From positions 3,906,001 to 3,970,000 of the forward strand of contig PQWQ01000002.1 of NCBI GenBank assembly GCA_002943765.1: 64,000 nucleotides of DNA, written 5' to 3'. A program made the translations under genes and the position numbers. Position 1 is the first letter of the stretch. Each line of letters opens with the position of its first letter. The notes under the pieces were generated by a model that made no database searches, was not told the DNA's origin, and saw only the letters and a list, made by a program, of their open reading frames with translations. Positions 61,790 through 64,000 of this stretch are shown here, piece by piece. This DNA is from Psoroptes ovis (lineage: Eukaryota > Arthropoda > Arachnida > Sarcoptiformes > Psoroptidae).

Positions 61790-62458
61790 TCAATACACAT
61801 TTGTTCAGGGTATTTAGAAGTGTATTGGCGAAAAAAAGCACAAAAAAAAAAATTCAATTACCACAATTTCTTTGAACGATTCTTTTGGTGAACACCATAT
61901 CGTATGAACGCTAAAGAATTGAATCTTTTCAATATGAGAAAAGAAAAAGAAAATCGTTTTATTCAATGTTTTTCTTTCAAAGAGAAAATTGACAAAAAAA
62001 AACAGCTTAAAATGTGTGAACAATTGTGTGCGCTACTTGTGATAATCCACTGTATCATTGAAAACATATTCAACAAAATAAATTCAACGAAATTTCAACC
62101 AAACAAAACAAAGAAGAGAAATAAAAACCAATTTTCAATTGATTTAATTGTACATACAAACACATTATCTTATTATTTTTAAACGAAATTTTTTATTTGC
62201 CTTAAAACAAATAAACAAACACAGAAGGAGAGAAAACTTTTTGAAATGGTCAAAATTGATGTATCATCTGATATCAAATTTGTGTTTGAGTGTATGTGTG
62301 TGTGTGTTTGAATGATAAATGAAACCAATTGAATTCATGTTTCATTGAAGATGGACATCAACGAACAACAGTAGCCGAATGAACAACAAAATTTTGACAA
62401 TTTTCAACGATGACCATTTTGTTTTTCAGTTTTTTTCTATTTATTTATTTGAAAGCAA

Positions 62459-62482
62459 TTTTTTTTTTTTTTTTTTTTTTTT
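62459..62482. repeat. Poly-T homopolymer tract (24 T)
   Basis: An uninterrupted T run on the + strand. Similar runs are at 11929-11954 (26 T) and 43116-43137 (22 T). Confidence 0.9.
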
Positions 62483-64000
62483 GGTCAACATTTTTTGTTT
62501 TTGTTAGGATCAAATTTGTCATGTTATATTTCTATGTGTTTTCATTTTTTTTCGGAGTAAAAAAGCAAAATAAAACAAATAAATGAATGAAAATCAGAAG
62601 AAACGAAACGAAACAGCAGTAAACAAATTAGATTTGTATTAAAAATTTGCAAAATTGAAGCAGATTCGATGTTCATTCTGTTCCCATTTTGCTGGCCGTG
62701 TGGCCGATTGTCAATTTTCATTTGGGTTGAAAAGTGTGTGTGACAATTGAATGGCGTAGAATTTTGAATTTATTTTTCTTTGGATTTCAAATGTTCAAAT
62801 TCAAATTTAAATGGTGTGCTTTTAACAAAATGTAGTGCCCAAAAATGAATTCATTGAAATAATAAAAAAATAAGTCAAATTATAATAATGAAAATAATAA
62901 ATAACGAATGATATACGAGAAGGAAAAAAAGGAGAAATTTTCAATATTTTATGGAAATATAAACATTAATTTGTGGAGAAATTGGTTATTTGAAATGAAT
63001 TGAATCAAGTCCAAAAATATCCGTAATTGCCGTAATGGTAATGTTAATACCATACCATATACCGTGTACGGTGAATTAAAACATTTGATAAAGGAACGAA
63101 TAAATTTAAAGGAAAAAATGAATTAAATATGAATTATGATTATTTTGAATGATGATTTTTTTACATGTTATTCTTGTATTTTTATGTGTATTTGGCGTTT
63201 CTTCTTCCCTTCAACAAGGAGCAATCAAATCGCACATATTTTGTTTCATTGATTCGATTCCGGGTAAACATATTATCATAAAACATATTGGCTAAGCAAA
63301 TTTTTTCTTGATTTCCATTTTTCGCCAATAAAGTAAATAATAACCAGATTCTAAGCTTAAGCTTTTAAACTTTTCTGTAAACCTGGATGCTTTTCGAATT
63401 GATTTTGATTTGTTTATTTTCTTTTATTCAAAAAATATAAGAAATATTGAAATGATTCAATCAACTTGAACTGGATCAATGCCAATGAATGAATGAGCAA
63501 ACAAAATGGTATTGTTTACTTTAATGTTAAATACTAATCAGACTGAATCAGCAAATATCAAACCATCATCATCATCAATGAACATTTATGAATTTTGAAT
63601 AATCACAGAACAAGCTAAGAAAAAAATGAAGGAAGACTTGAAGTTATTTGAACACTTGAAAAGTACAATATTTCAATATTATTATGGAGAGAAATTCATG
63701 TGAATATGTGAATATTCAATACAGAAAAATAAGGCAAAAAATGAAAGTTTTTCTGGCATCGAAGAATATTTGAATGAAAGAAAATCTTTGATTTCATTGA
63801 TTTCATTCAATCATATCGACAAAAATGATTTTTGACCAAAATCAAAGCAAAAATTTTCATTTTTTACTTTAATTTCTGTTCTGTGTTTTTTAACACAATC
63901 AATTCAATTTCAATTCTATTTTCTTTTCATTCATTCGCTTTTCATTTTTCTGGTTTAAAATTGATAAATAATTCATGAGAGAATCATTGTTTGTTTGTAT

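Larger units (their letters stand above)
56229..64000. other. No exon recognised; probable first intron and upstream region of the TMEM132-like gene
   Basis: This 7.8-kb stretch is AT-rich with short simple repeats. It contains the mariner-like mini-element at 59324-59402, a GT microsatellite at 61761-61789 and a 24-T run at 62459-62482. I looked on the minus strand for an exon with a signal peptide ending in phase 2 at a GT donor and found no convincing one. The minus-strand frame at 60793-61038 does not match the expected TMEM132 N-terminal domain. Confidence 0.5.

Overview
The window is nuclear DNA from an arthropod-like animal. It is very AT-rich, has spliced genes with mostly short GT-AG introns, and carries many trinucleotide runs that encode Asp, Asn, His and Gln stretches. 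The Rebers-Riddiford cuticle protein with the arachnid-style 'TGGSFRKE ... YVADKNGFRA' core, the nerfin-like zinc-finger protein and the compact intron style fit an acariform (astigmatid-type) mite. That assignment is inference; nothing in the window names the species.

Layout. 1-2950: no gene recognised. 2951-7135 (+): four-exon nerfin-1/INSM-type zinc-finger factor. 8789-27184 (-): one very large 17-exon gene for a type-A leucine-rich-repeat GPCR (glycoprotein-hormone-receptor family, Lgr1-like). I assembled it across a 7.9 kb first intron that holds a complete same-strand Gemin2 gene (19887-21245). 29544-42929 is a gene-dense block with little intergenic space: an unrecognised 274-residue protein (-), CRELD (-), RFT1 (+), a paraxis/scleraxis-type bHLH factor (+), APC2 (-), a 70-residue membrane protein (-), a CCDC32-like protein (+), RpL38 (+), NAT9 (+), ZFPL1 (-) and PRCC (+). 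Three pairs are head-to-head with 190-270 bp between start codons, and two pairs converge with 14 and 84 bp between stop codons. 45634-46969 (+): cuticle protein. 47075-49221 (-): FOXN2/3-type forkhead factor. 52096-56228 (-): TMEM132-family single-pass membrane protein whose first exon(s) I could not find. 56229-64000: no exon recognised, probably the first intron and upstream region of the TMEM132 gene.

All exon joins were checked by splice motif and reading phase. The joined lengths are multiples of three for every gene with both ends in the window. The genes do not form one pathway. The central block is housekeeping: cell cycle, translation, ER and Golgi glycosylation or trafficking. The flanks hold developmental regulators (nerfin-like, forkhead) and cell-surface proteins (Lgr1-like, TMEM132-like).

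The most notable items are the oversized Lgr1-like receptor (about 1660 residues) with an acidic/His-rich N-terminal extension and a roughly 570-residue low-complexity tail, the Gemin2 gene nested in its intron, two roughly 80-bp mariner-like inverted-repeat mini-elements, and the 14-bp convergent gene pair. I found no CRISPR array, rRNA, recognisable tRNA or intact transposon.
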